Part shown: positions 24,247 through 32,686 of the stretch, in pieces | Layout of the letters: each line of letters begins with the position of its first letter | Position numbering within the stretch: position 1 is the stretch's first letter | Assembly: GCF_020215705.1 (NCBI RefSeq) | Contig: NZ_JAIWNB010000046.1 | Coordinates: 1-46,629, forward strand | Source of the DNA: Nonomuraea aurantiaca | GTDB taxonomy: Bacteria; Actinomycetota; Actinomycetes; Streptosporangiales; Streptosporangiaceae | Length of the DNA stretch: 46,629 nucleotides | Direction of reading: 5' to 3' | Notes under the pieces: generated by a model | Databases searched by the model: none | What the model was told of the DNA's origin: nothing | Seen by the model: only the letters and a program-made list of their open reading frames with translations | Position numbers and translations under genes: made by a program

Positions 24247-24561
24247 TCAGTACTTCTTGATGTCGAAGCTGTGACCCACGGCCTTTTTGTGTGTGCTCGG
24301 GCAGACGGCGACAGACTGTTCGCTGGGGACCGTCACCCAGCGACCCTTGACGGTCTTCGTGGTACTGCCGTTGGAACACTTGGCGATGGCCTGCACGTAA
24401 CCCGAGCCCTTGTTGCAACTGGCCCACGTGGTGTTGGGCTGCCAGCCGATCCCGTGGTGGCAATCATCCGGTACGGGCTCCGCCTGCGCGGCGATCGGAG
24501 TGAGCGAGACAAACGCGACTGCGGCGGCAGACGCGAGAACAGCAGAGATCTTCTTGTTCAT
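24247..24561 (-). CDS. Small secreted four-cysteine protein
   Basis: A 104-aa preprotein with a clear Sec signal (MNKKISAVLASAAAVAFVSL, cleavage likely after IAAQA) and a mature part of about 80 residues. Four cysteines (DDCHHG, ASCNKG, AKCSNG, AVCPST) could form two disulfides. The chain ends GHSFDIKKY. The frame is open upstream to 24630, but ATG 24561 with AGGA at -10 gives the signal peptide. I do not recognise a family; small secreted proteins of this type are common in actinomycetes. Confidence 0.75.
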   Translation of the reverse strand: MNKKISAVLASAAAVAFVSLTPIAAQAEPVPDDCHHGIGWQPNTTWASCNKGSGYVQAIAKCSNGSTTKTVKGRWVTVPSEQSVAVCPSTHKKAVGHSFDIKKY

Positions 24562-24687
24562 GGTCGGCGATCCTATAGACGACCGCGAGGCATTTTGGAC
24601 ATTCGCCAATATGTACAAATATCCGGACAAGTGTGCCGCAAGCGCCCATCGATCAAGTCGGCGTAGGCCTGCTCCTGCACGGCGTGA

Positions 24688-25338
24688 TCACGATGCTGTT
24701 CCTCGGCATGGAGCATCGCATACCGGCTGTCGGTGAAGATCGGATAGTAGCGCCAGGAGGCGATTGCCGTCGCCGTACTCGACCCAGTCCTTGGCGAACA
24801 GGTGCAGGTGGTAGTTCTGCCAGCCCATCGCGATCTGGATCACGTTGTGCAGGTCGAACAGGCTGGCGGCCGACGGCACCTGGATGCGCCGCCAGACCAG
24901 CGGCCGGGCCTCCCGCAAGGCCACCTTGAACTGATGCACAGTGGTGGCCACGGTGGTGGGCGCGGCGGCCGCCGGCGCCGGGTCGGCGCCACCGTCAGGG
25001 TCCGGCTCATCATCGCCGCGTTCGACGACATCGCGGTGTTCGACGACACGGAGCACTCTGGCGTCCGTGTCGCGCAGCGCCGGGTCGAGGACCTCCGCCG
25101 GGGCGAGGACCTCTGTGACGGCGACGTCGACGACCCGCGTCCGGCGCACGGCCACGTCGGCGTCTACGTCGGTCTCGGCGTCCTGGCCGTGGTCGCGGGC
25201 AGCCTGGGCATCGTCCTCCCACAGGTCGTAGTCGTAGGGCTCGCCACGGGCCAGGCGCTCGGCGCGCATCCGCTCGCGTTCGGCGGCGGTGATCCCGGTC
25301 AGGAAGGGGGTCAGAACGCATAAGCCCAAAACCCACAT
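24688..25338 (-). CDS. pRiA4b ORF-3-like (IS1096 TnpR-type) protein, C-terminally truncated
   Basis: The C-terminal part contains the start of a pRiA4b ORF-3-like domain: FKVALREARPLVWRRIQVPS, LFDLHNVIQIAMGWQNYHLH, and FAKDWVEYGDGN. This domain normally runs ~170 residues; here it changes to unrelated sequence after ~60 and stops, consistent with a frameshift or deletion. The N-terminal 130 residues are charged and low complexity (RMRAERLARGEPYDYDLWED, then D/V-rich stretches). ATG 25338 is used; TAAGAT ends 7 bases upstream, suggesting a leaderless message. The family includes passengers of insertion sequences, but no transposase is adjacent. Confidence 0.6.
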   Translation of the reverse strand: MWVLGLCVLTPFLTGITAAERERMRAERLARGEPYDYDLWEDDAQAARDHGQDAETDVDADVAVRRTRVVDVAVTEVLAPAEVLDPALRDTDARVLRVVEHRDVVERGDDEPDPDGGADPAPAAAAPTTVATTVHQFKVALREARPLVWRRIQVPSAASLFDLHNVIQIAMGWQNYHLHLFAKDWVEYGDGNRLLALLSDLHRQPVCDAPCRGTAS

Positions 25339-25449
25339 TGGGATGATCTTACTGACAGGACAGCGGTGGAGCGGTGAAGGAGACCAGCGCAGACAGTTCG
25401 AAGAATGCCGCCCGGCCAGTTCCATCGCTCATCCTGAAAGCGGCCGGTT

Positions 25450-26235
25450 TCACAGGGTTTTGGTGAATCCTCCGTCGATGACGAAGTCGGTGCCGGTGAC
25501 GTTCCCCGCCCGGTCGCTGCACAGGAGCAGGACCAGGTCGGCGATCTCGTGCGGGTGAGTGAACCTGCCGGTCTCGGCTTGAGCGGCGGTCTGCTCGGCC
25601 ACCGCTTGCGGGTCGGCGCCGCTCGCGCGGGCGACGGTCGCGGCGACGCCTTCGTCTCCGAGCCACAGGTCCGTGGTGACGGGGCCGGGACTGATGGTGT
25701 TGACTCGGATGCCGTGGGCCCCGACCTCTTTCGACAGGGCTTTGGAGAAGTTGGTGAGGGCGGCTTTGGCGGCGCTGTAGTCGATCACTGCCGGGTCGGG
25801 CAGGAAGGCGTTGACCGAACTGATCGTCACGATGTTGCCATGCCCGGCGGCGAGCATGGTCGGCAGCGCGGCGCGGGTGGTGCGTATCGTCGCCATCAGG
25901 TTGAGCGTCAGGCTGTGCAGCCATTGTTCGTCGGTGACGTTCAGGAATCCTGTCAGGCGCGGCGCGACCGCGCCGACGTTGTTGACCAGGATGTCGAGGC
26001 GGCCGTGTGTCAGCGCGGCGGCGATGAGGTGGGCTGGGCCCGCGGTGGTGGCGAGATCGACTTCGATCGCCTGCACGCTTCCTCTTCCGCCCAGTTCTTT
26101 CAGTTCGGGTGTGCTTCGGCGTGATCCGGCGACGACGTGGACTCCCTCCTCGACCAGGGCCTGGGTGATGGCCAGTCCGATTCCCTTGCTGGCGCCGGTC
26201 ACCACCGCGACCTTGCCGTGCAGTTTCAAGTCCAT
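25450..26235 (-). CDS. SDR-family oxidoreductase
   Basis: A 261-aa classical short-chain dehydrogenase: cofactor motif VVTGASKGIGLAI, NNVGAVAPR, catalytic Ser in IVTISSVNAF, YSAAKAAL (Tyr and Lys), and the ending GTDFVIDGGFTKTL. The Arg in AGSRRS after the second strand hints at NADP(H). ATG 26235 with GAAGGGG 6 bases upstream is the real start. It is the last gene of a three-gene operon behind two alpha/beta hydrolases (gaps of 47 and 25 bases). Substrate unknown; a carbonyl/alcohol interconversion on the hydrolase product is plausible. Confidence 0.92.
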   Translation of the reverse strand: MDLKLHGKVAVVTGASKGIGLAITQALVEEGVHVVAGSRRSTPELKELGGRGSVQAIEVDLATTAGPAHLIAAALTHGRLDILVNNVGAVAPRLTGFLNVTDEQWLHSLTLNLMATIRTTRAALPTMLAAGHGNIVTISSVNAFLPDPAVIDYSAAKAALTNFSKALSKEVGAHGIRVNTISPGPVTTDLWLGDEGVAATVARASGADPQAVAEQTAAQAETGRFTHPHEIADLVLLLCSDRAGNVTGTDFVIDGGFTKTL

Positions 26236-26282
26236 GGCATCCCCTTCTGTGGCACAGTCCGCGGCGGATCGCTTTCGCTCGT

Positions 26283-27083
26283 CTACAGGTCGTACCCGGC
26301 GAGCCAGGTCAGGCACGTCTCGGCCACCTCACGCCAGCCGTGGTCGATGGTCAGGGAGTGGCCGCGGTCGGGGAACTCCTGGAAGTCGGTGATCGCGGTG
26401 GAGTCCCGGTACTGCTTGAGGGTCGCCTTCGTGACGGTCTCGGGGACAGTGTGGTCCTTGCCGCCGGCGATCAGCAGCAGCGGTCCCCGGGCGTTGTTGC
26501 CGGTGTCGACCTTGGCGGGGGAGTGGGGGGACAAGTTGGCGGCGGCGGCCTCGAACAGCGGCTTGCCCGGTGCGGGGATGGTCCAGCGTTCGTACAGTTC
26601 GGCGGCCTCCTGAGCGGGGATGGCGTTGCCGAACGCGTAGGTGAACTGGTCGAGGGTGAGGGAGACGGCCCGGTGTTTGTTGGCCGGGTTCTTGAACACC
26701 GGCAGGGTCGAGCGCAGCGCCGACAGCGGCAGCGGCAGTACCCCTTTGATCTGTGCGGCGTCGATCGCGATCGCGGCTCTGGCCAGGTCTTGCCCGAGGA
26801 GCTTCTCGGCGATCATGCCGCCGAAGGAGTGGCCGATGAGGATCGGCTTGACGTCCAGGGCGTTGATGATCTCCGTGTAGTGGGCGACGACGTCGTCGAT
26901 GCCGTGGTCGGCGATGTTGTCGGGGTTTTTTCGGGACAGTTCAACGCTTTCGCCGTCGCCCGGCCAGCCGGGGGCCGTCGCGTCGTAGCCGGCGGTCGTG
27001 AACAGCTCGGTCCAGGGGGACCAGGAGGTGGCGTGCAGCCATAGGCCGTGGATGAAGATGACAGGAATGGTCGGTGTGGTCAT
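26283..27083 (-). CDS. Alpha/beta hydrolase
   Basis: A 266-aa cytosolic hydrolase: oxyanion strand VIFIHGLWLHATSW, nucleophile elbow ILIGHSFGGMIAEK, acid LLIAGGKDHTVPETV, and catalytic His in FPDRGHSLTIDHGW. All three triad residues are visible. ATG 27083 has GAGGAGC 7 bases upstream. It sits in the middle of the hydrolase-hydrolase-SDR operon. Likely an esterase or lactonase of small substrates; specificity cannot be told. Confidence 0.9.
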   Translation of the reverse strand: MTTPTIPVIFIHGLWLHATSWSPWTELFTTAGYDATAPGWPGDGESVELSRKNPDNIADHGIDDVVAHYTEIINALDVKPILIGHSFGGMIAEKLLGQDLARAAIAIDAAQIKGVLPLPLSALRSTLPVFKNPANKHRAVSLTLDQFTYAFGNAIPAQEAAELYERWTIPAPGKPLFEAAAANLSPHSPAKVDTGNNARGPLLLIAGGKDHTVPETVTKATLKQYRDSTAITDFQEFPDRGHSLTIDHGWREVAETCLTWLAGYDL

Positions 27084-27108
27084 CGGTTGCTCCTCAAGAA
27101 CACGGCTG

Positions 27109-27873
27109 TCATGCCGGATGGGTGTGCTTGACCGCCTGGGTCGCGGTCGCGGCGGTGCGGATGTGGCCGGCCACGGCTGCCGGTTGTGACAACGCGATCG
27201 CGTGTGAGGCGTCGACCTCGATGGTGTCGGCCCCGGCGCGCTGGGCCATGAAACGCTGTGCGGCGGGATGGATCGCCTGGTCGGCGGTCGCGACGACGTA
27301 CCAGGACGGCAGACTCGTCCAGCTCGCGGCGGGAGAGCTCTCCTCGAACGCCACGGCCGCGATGGGGCGCTGCGCGACGGCCGCCACCGAGGTGAGGCGC
27401 TCAGGCAGGTCGGCGGCGAAGACCGCCGGAAAGTGGTCGTCCTTGAGGTACAGCTCCACGGCCTCCTCTCCATCGCCTGTGCGGAAGACGGCCGGCCGCA
27501 GCGCCGGGCCCAGCAGGCTGTCGGGGAAGCGGCCGGTGAGGTCCAGCACGCTCTCCCCTGCGTCCAGGGCGAAAGCGGTCACGTAGACCAGCCCGACCAC
27601 GTTGCCCGGTTGGGCTCCGGCCCGGGTGATGACCACACCGCCGTAGGAGTGGCCCACCAGCAGGACCGGACCGTCGATCGCGGCGACGACGCCGGCGAGG
27701 TAGGCGGCGTCGGTGGCCGGTCCGCGCAGCGGGTTGGCCACCGCGGTCACGGGGATCCCGGAGGCTTGGAGTTCGGTGATCACGCCCGCCCAGCTCGAGG
27801 CGTCCGTGAAGGCGCCGTGGACCAGTACGACGGTCGGCGTGCTGCCGTTCTTGAAGGATCTGCCTGTGGTCAT
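27109..27873 (-). CDS. Alpha/beta hydrolase (EstC-like)
   Basis: A complete 254-aa hydrolase: TVVLVHGAFTDASSWAGVIT, AANPLRG-like loop ANPLRGPATDAAYLAGVVAA, nucleophile elbow VLLVGHSYGGVVITRAGAQP, and His in VDASHAIALSQPAAV. This subfamily often has the form VHGAFADSSSW..VI and NPLRG. Its C-terminal half matches the deleted hydrolase at 22944 (AVFAADLP, AQRFMA.RA), giving a reference for what that gene lost. The upstream region carries CGTCAC repeats. First gene of the operon; the RBS is weak. Confidence 0.9.
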   Translation of the reverse strand: MTTGRSFKNGSTPTVVLVHGAFTDASSWAGVITELQASGIPVTAVANPLRGPATDAAYLAGVVAAIDGPVLLVGHSYGGVVITRAGAQPGNVVGLVYVTAFALDAGESVLDLTGRFPDSLLGPALRPAVFRTGDGEEAVELYLKDDHFPAVFAADLPERLTSVAAVAQRPIAAVAFEESSPAASWTSLPSWYVVATADQAIHPAAQRFMAQRAGADTIEVDASHAIALSQPAAVAGHIRTAATATQAVKHTHPA

Positions 27874-27900
27874 GGCCTCACCGTAGGAAGCCCTCTGCGT

Positions 27901-27950
27901 GCCTCGCGTACGTCACATGACTGCGTCACTGAGCGTCACCCGAGCGAGGC
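27901..27950. promoter_or_regulatory. Inverted repeat enclosing three CGTCAC direct repeats
   Basis: GCCTCGC (27901-27907) and GCGAGGC (27944-27950) flank three copies of CGTCAC at 27911, 27924 and 27934. The element fills the 84-bp gap between the hydrolase operon start (27873) and the stop of the LAL regulator gene (27958), so it can be a regulator-binding site for the operon, a terminator for the regulator, or both. Confidence 0.4.
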
Positions 27951-27957
27951 GGTGAGG

Positions 27958-30705
27958 TCAGGCTGTTACGCGCAGGGCTGTGCTCAACGCCGATCGCGAG
28001 GTGATCCCCAGTTTGGGGAAGATCCTGTAGAGGTGGGAGCTGACGGTTCGATGGGACAGGTAGAGTTTCTCGCCGATTTCCCGGTTCGTCAGGCCGTCGG
28101 CCGCCATCTGGGCGATCTGGAGTTCCTGTGCGGTCAGCACGTCGCGTGCTTCGCGGTTGCGGTTGCGGCTGCTCTCGCCGGAGGCCCGCAGTTCGTGGCG
28201 CGCTCGTTCGCTCCAGGGGATGGCTCCCAAGGCGTCGAACGTCTCGCGAGCCGTGCGCAAGGGCGCCCGCGACTCGGCCGTACGCCGTTGGCGCCGCAGC
28301 CATTCGCCGTAGGCCAGCTGCACCCGGGCTCGCACGAAGGGCCATCGCCGCAGGTCGGCGCCGAGCGCGGCATCGAAGAAGGGTTCTGCTGCCGCCTCAT
28401 CGGCCAGAACGGCGCGGGCGTAGCGCAGGTCGGCGTGCAAGGACGGCGACGGTGTGGTGAGCGCCACCGTCTCCAGTTCCTCGATGGTGCCGGCGATTGC
28501 GCGGCTTTGACCGCTGTGCACTGCGGCGTCCGCGAGTTCGGCGATGGAAAAGCAGCGTAGCGCCAGGTGGAAGGCGGGATCGGCGGGGTCGTGCATTCGT
28601 CGCAGGTGGTCGAAGGCGTCGGCGTAACGTCCCTGGCCCAGCGCGGCGAGCCCTCGCGCATGCTGCACCGTGGCCAGCACGGGGCGGGCTCCGATGGGCA
28701 GGGCCACCTGCTCGGCCGCCGCCGCGAGGCTCTCCACGCGATCTTGTTCGCCGCGTAGCGCGGCGAGCACCGCGCCCGTGGCCTGAGCGATGGCGTGCAT
28801 GAGCGGCTGGGATGTCTCGTGCGCCAGACGGGCGGCCTCCTCGGCCGCGGGAATGGCCACGCTCAGGTCGGCCAGCCGGGCCGCGCTCCACGCCTGTGCC
28901 CCGAGGTCTCGTGCCAGGAGGCTGAGCCGGCCCTGCGCGCGCAGGGCCGGCAGCGAGGCGGCGCAGAATTCCTCTGACAGGTCGAATGCTCCCACCATCA
29001 ACGCCGAACTGCCGAGCAGGCGGGCCGCCAGCCGGTCGCCGGTCGGGTGGGCGGCCAGGTGGCGTAGTCGCTCGATCACGACCTTGCCCCGTTCGATGGG
29101 AGCCGCGAACGCCAGGACCGTCAGCAACCGCCCGTCCAGGTCGTCGACGGGCAGGCCCTCGGCCACGGTGACGACGCGTTGCCGCGACCGCTCGTCAGCA
29201 TGCGCCCAGAAGCATCGCAAGGACGCGCTGGACAGGAGTTTCAGTGCGAGCTCGACGTGTCCCTGGGCCGCCATGCTCTCGGCGAGGTCGGCCAGGGAGT
29301 GCGCTGCCGCGCTGTCGTCGCGGATGCCGTCCTCGAAGGTCTCGCGGATCCACACGATACGGGCTCGCTGCTGGGCCGACAGTTGCAGCCGCTCGCCTTC
29401 GCCCAGCAGTCGCGTGACGATGTCGCGCCGTCCCATTTCGGCGGCGTACTCGGCGGCGCGCACCAGCCGTTCGGACCGGTGAGCGGGATTCTCGCTGAGT
29501 CTGGCGGCGTGCTCCAGCGCCGTGACGGCCGACAGCAGGTCGCCCCGACGTCGCACGCTTTTGGCCGTGGTCTCCAGCTCGACGGCGATGGTCTCATCCG
29601 GTCTGGGGGTGGATGCCGCGCGGTGCCAGAGGCGACGGTCCGGCCAGCGGGTGAGGACGTCGGCCAAGGCGGCGTGCACCGCGTGCCGCTGGGAGATGCT
29701 CGCCCCCTGGTAGATCGCCGAGCGCATGAGCGGGTGCCGGAACGACATTCCGGCTTCGTGCACGTCGACCAGCCGTACGGTGACAGCGGGGGCCAGATCG
29801 TCTGCCGTGACCGGTACGCCGGTGATCAGCGCAGTGGTGTCGAGGGTCTCGGAAAGGGCGGTGCTGTCGTTGAGGGCGGCGACCAGCAGCATGGTCCGGA
29901 GGATCGGCGGGAACCCCGAGATGCGGGCGGTGAAGGTCTGTTCCAGCCGGGTGGTCAGCGGCAGCCACTCCGGTGGTAGGGGTCCCTTCCCGTCCTGGGT
30001 TTCTGCGGCGATCGGGAGCTCGACCAGGGCCAACGGGTTTCCCGCGGCCTCCCGCAGCAACCGTGTGCGCACGGCCGGCGTCAGGGTGGGGCTGCCGGCG
30101 TCGAGCAAGGCGGTCGCAGCGCTGTCATCGAGCCGATCGAGGAGTAGCTCCGGCAGCTCTGCGCCGTCAAGGGGGCTCTGGAAACCGTCGCGTATCGCGG
30201 CCAGCAGCACGATCGGTTCGGAGTCCAGCCGTCGCGCGACGAAGGCGAGCACGTCGGCGCTGGCGCGGTCCAGCCAGTGAGCGTCTTCGACCAGGAGTAG
30301 GACGGGCGAGCGGGCGGCGGCTTCGCTCAGCAGGTTCAGCGCCGCCAAGGCGATGAGGAACGGGTCGGGCACCCGGGCGTCGGTCATCCCGAACGCCGCT
30401 CCCAGCGCGTCGCGCTGCGGGGCGGGCAGTTCCCCGATCTCGGTACGAAGGGGGAGCAGCACCTGGTGCAGGCCGGCGAAGGGCATGTGCGTCTCTGATT
30501 CCACACCCGCTGTCCGCAAGATCCGCATGCCACGCGCGGCGGCGATCCCCGCCGTGTCCTGCAGCAGGGCCGACTTTCCGATCCCCGCCTCGCCGCGCAC
30601 CAGCATCGCCCCGCCGCTCATGCGGATGCCGTCCAGGAAATCGCCGAGACGCCGCTGTTCGGACTCCCGCCCGAAAAGTGCTCTTACTGGCTGATTTGCT
30701 GGCAT
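27958..30705 (-). CDS. LuxR-family large ATP-binding regulator (LAL)
   Basis: A 915-aa MalT/LAL-type regulator. An N-terminal AAA/STAND ATPase starts with LFGRESEQRRL and Walker A RGEAGIGKSALL (residues ~37-47), then Walker B LLLVEDAHWLD near 140. A long helical TPR-like middle (≈ 350-830) follows, and the C-terminus is a LuxR HTH: LTAQELQIAQMAADGLTNRE then IGEKLYLSHRTVSSHLYRIF. LALs activate nearby catabolic or biosynthetic genes on ligand binding. It lies directly upstream of, and co-directional with, the hydrolase/SDR operon, its likely target. ATG 30705 lacks a clear RBS. Confidence 0.93.
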   Translation of the reverse strand: MPANQPVRALFGRESEQRRLGDFLDGIRMSGGAMLVRGEAGIGKSALLQDTAGIAAARGMRILRTAGVESETHMPFAGLHQVLLPLRTEIGELPAPQRDALGAAFGMTDARVPDPFLIALAALNLLSEAAARSPVLLLVEDAHWLDRASADVLAFVARRLDSEPIVLLAAIRDGFQSPLDGAELPELLLDRLDDSAATALLDAGSPTLTPAVRTRLLREAAGNPLALVELPIAAETQDGKGPLPPEWLPLTTRLEQTFTARISGFPPILRTMLLVAALNDSTALSETLDTTALITGVPVTADDLAPAVTVRLVDVHEAGMSFRHPLMRSAIYQGASISQRHAVHAALADVLTRWPDRRLWHRAASTPRPDETIAVELETTAKSVRRRGDLLSAVTALEHAARLSENPAHRSERLVRAAEYAAEMGRRDIVTRLLGEGERLQLSAQQRARIVWIRETFEDGIRDDSAAAHSLADLAESMAAQGHVELALKLLSSASLRCFWAHADERSRQRVVTVAEGLPVDDLDGRLLTVLAFAAPIERGKVVIERLRHLAAHPTGDRLAARLLGSSALMVGAFDLSEEFCAASLPALRAQGRLSLLARDLGAQAWSAARLADLSVAIPAAEEAARLAHETSQPLMHAIAQATGAVLAALRGEQDRVESLAAAAEQVALPIGARPVLATVQHARGLAALGQGRYADAFDHLRRMHDPADPAFHLALRCFSIAELADAAVHSGQSRAIAGTIEELETVALTTPSPSLHADLRYARAVLADEAAAEPFFDAALGADLRRWPFVRARVQLAYGEWLRRQRRTAESRAPLRTARETFDALGAIPWSERARHELRASGESSRNRNREARDVLTAQELQIAQMAADGLTNREIGEKLYLSHRTVSSHLYRIFPKLGITSRSALSTALRVTA

Positions 30706-30804
30706 ATGAAGCCATGATCGCTTGCTCTCGGGGTCCCGTCCAGCGAATCGGTCCGGACCTCGGCAGGCACGATCCCCGTGGAAGGGTGTTGTTGCGGCCG
30801 GGTG

Positions 30805-31413
30805 CTATTCCTGGGTCTGGAGGGTCGCTCGCGGGGTGTCCGTGAGAAGTGCGGCCGCCCAGAGGAACACCTTCGGATCGCCGAGGCCTGAGTCGGTGAG
30901 CCATTGAGCGGCCCGGCGCGCGTCTTGTTCGTCCTGGATCAGCCCACTGGGTCCCGGCTGGACGCCGGTGGCCTGGTGGACGTCGGTGACGAGGTTCCCG
31001 ATGCAGGTCCAGGTGTGCCAGCTTCCGCTGCCGAAACCGACCAGTTCGAAACCCAGTCGCCGGTGGCCGGAGTCGGGGAACTTCTCACGCCGGGTCAGCC
31101 GTTCCGGGAGGCTGCCGGCCGATGCGTCCCAGCCGCCGTCGGCCATATCGGCCAGCAGTCCGGGAACATCGGCGGAAGCGAATCCGACCCCGAGCACGTG
31201 CAACCCCGACTTGCCGGCCTGATCTCGGGCGATCTCAGCCTCGTGGGGACTGGCGAACCAGTCATCCCAACCACTGGCATCCACTGGCACCAGATCCACC
31301 ACGCAGCCGCTCAGCGACACCAGACCAGGACCAGGGAGGCCGCTATCCTGCCAATCTTGACGATCAGCGCGTGTAGCGACCCGATAGCCGGCAAGGACGT
31401 AACCCGGTTCCAT
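30805..31413 (-). CDS. Hypothetical protein
   Basis: A 202-aa protein starting MEPGYVLAGYRVATRADRQD. It has no signal or membrane segment. Features include SLSGCVVDLVPVDASGWDDW, SGLHVLGVGFASADVPGLLA and WHTWTCIGNLVTDVHQATGV, ending with WLTDSGLGDPKVFLWAAALL. I do not recognise a domain. ATG 31413 with AGAGGGGA at good spacing is better than an upstream in-frame start. It looks like an intact cytosolic protein, alone in its transcription unit. Confidence 0.75.
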   Translation of the reverse strand: MEPGYVLAGYRVATRADRQDWQDSGLPGPGLVSLSGCVVDLVPVDASGWDDWFASPHEAEIARDQAGKSGLHVLGVGFASADVPGLLADMADGGWDASAGSLPERLTRREKFPDSGHRRLGFELVGFGSGSWHTWTCIGNLVTDVHQATGVQPGPSGLIQDEQDARRAAQWLTDSGLGDPKVFLWAAALLTDTPRATLQTQE

Positions 31414-31810
31414 GGCGCTATCCCCTCTCACTTGTTCCTGCATCACTGGGTATGGCTCGCCTTCTGTTCTGCGGCGCGGCCGGGGAACCCTGCATGATCT
31501 GGTCAGCGGTGAGATGGCGGATCCGTTGGACTTGGAACCGATCAGCGGGACCAGAGCTCCGGTGGCGCGTGAATCATAGTCGAGTGACTCTGCACCATTT
31601 CAGGAGGATGGCCGGCCAGACCTCCCGCGTTAGCTGCATAAATACCGCCGCCTCTACTTTGCCGCCCCTCCAAAGCCTGGACAATGTCCGGACAATGTCC
31701 TACTACGGCTCGTTTTCTTATGCTTTAGTCAGTCAACGAAAGAGATTACCCGCGAGCGCCGGGCGCGGTTCGTCCTGAACGCGGTCTACAGGCCACTTGG
31801 AGGTACAGCG
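31414..31810. other. Intergenic region between divergent genes
   Basis: No gene is supported. The stretch is less GC-rich than its surroundings at 31650-31750 and carries the duplicated GGACAATGTCC palindrome. GGAGG at 31799-31803 is the RBS of the following relic. Confidence 0.5.
31679..31700. promoter_or_regulatory. Two tandem copies of palindrome GGACAATGTCC
   Basis: GGACAATGTCC occurs at 31679-31689 and again at 31690-31700 without spacing. Each copy is a dyad GGACA-A-TGTCC. Tandem dyads like this are typical of TetR-type operators binding two dimers. It lies 110 bases before the isomerase-family relic at 31811. Confidence 0.6.
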
Positions 31811-32435
31811 ATGGACACACCCGCGTATGTGAAGGCCGTTGTCGAGCAGGGCGTACGCCGGCTACGTTCCGGGTCCGACCGATTCGGGCCAGTGGCGCGC
31901 CTGGCTGAGCGACGGCGCGGCCGAGGCGAGACAGGCGTTCGCATCGGCCGCCGATGACACGCCGGTGTGGGATCCGTCGGGCGGCACCGCCGGCGTGCCG
32001 TTCTGGTCACGTCGGCTGTTCGGCGAGGCTTGCGTGCATCGCGCGGACGCGGCTGCGGCGCTCGGCATGCGGTACGAGTTGGCGCCGGAGCTTGCCGTTG
32101 CGGCCATCGAGGACTGGCTGGACATGATGACTTCCCGCGGCTACTGGGAGAACAGGCCGGGCTTCGCCGACGCGATGCGCGGAGGCGGTCAGACTCTGCA
32201 TTTCCACGCAACCGACGCGTCGGGGGAGTGGGTGGCACGCCGGGATCCGGACATGGTCGTGCTGGAACGCGCGCACACCAAGGCGGACGTCGTGGTACGC
32301 GGCCCAGCCGTCGAGCTCCTGCTCGTGATCAGCAGGCGTCGCCCCTTGGATGCGGCTCCTACGCTGGAACTGCAGGGGGATCGGGCGCTGCTCGACCACT
32401 GGATCGAACACATGGACTGGGTCACCAACGGCTGA
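31811..32435 (+). pseudogene. Mycothiol-dependent maleylpyruvate isomerase-family protein, internally deleted and frameshifted
   Basis: ATG 31811 (RBS GGAGG, 7 bases upstream) gives MDTPAYVKAVVEQG, the usual N-terminus of MDMPI/DinB-like proteins. The remainder is in another frame: AGYVPGPTDSGQWRAWLSDG, WSRRLFGEACVHRADAAAAL with the conserved E-x3-H metal ligands, and the C-terminal SCP2-like half to ELQGDRALLDHWIEHMDW. About 50 residues, including the first metal-binding His (VAHTGYVHRW type motif), are missing at ~31850. A downstream start could still yield the C-terminal part, but without the metal site. Confidence 0.7.
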
Positions 32436-32571
32436 CCCCCGTGTGGATGCCATCCATGGTGGCGTAAGGAGGCCGACTTCACCGACGTCGAGCCGGCCGC
32501 TTGATCACCAGCTCGCATGGAGCGCGGTCGCCGCCGACACTGTCGTGCGGTCGGATCGATGACGACCGGCG

Positions 32572-32601
32572 TCCCGGAAAATTCTTCGAAGAAGTCCGGG
32601 A
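32572..32601. repeat. Nested inverted repeat upstream of ECF42 promoter 2
   Basis: TCCCGGA (32572-32578) and TCCGGGA (32595-32601) flank the perfect 12-bp palindrome TTCTTCGAAGAA (32582-32593). It ends 6 bases before the -35 element TGTCGG of the ECF42-type promoter. It may be a terminator for the preceding relic or an operator for a second regulator. Confidence 0.6.
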
Positions 32602-32606
32602 GGAGC

Positions 32607-32635
32607 TGTCGGATCGGCGCGGTGGTGTTCGTAGC
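32607..32635 (+). promoter_or_regulatory. ECF42-type promoter upstream of DHFR/YCII/sigma module 2
   Basis: TGTCGG (32607-32612), 17-bp spacer, CGTAGC (32630-32635). Same sequence plan and spacing as the element at 18291, located 50 bases upstream of the first gene of the second ECF42 module. Confidence 0.6.
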
Positions 32636-32686
32636 AGGGGTGAGGCCGCCCGTAAGGGGCGGCGCCAAGGCAAAGGAACCGCGCTC

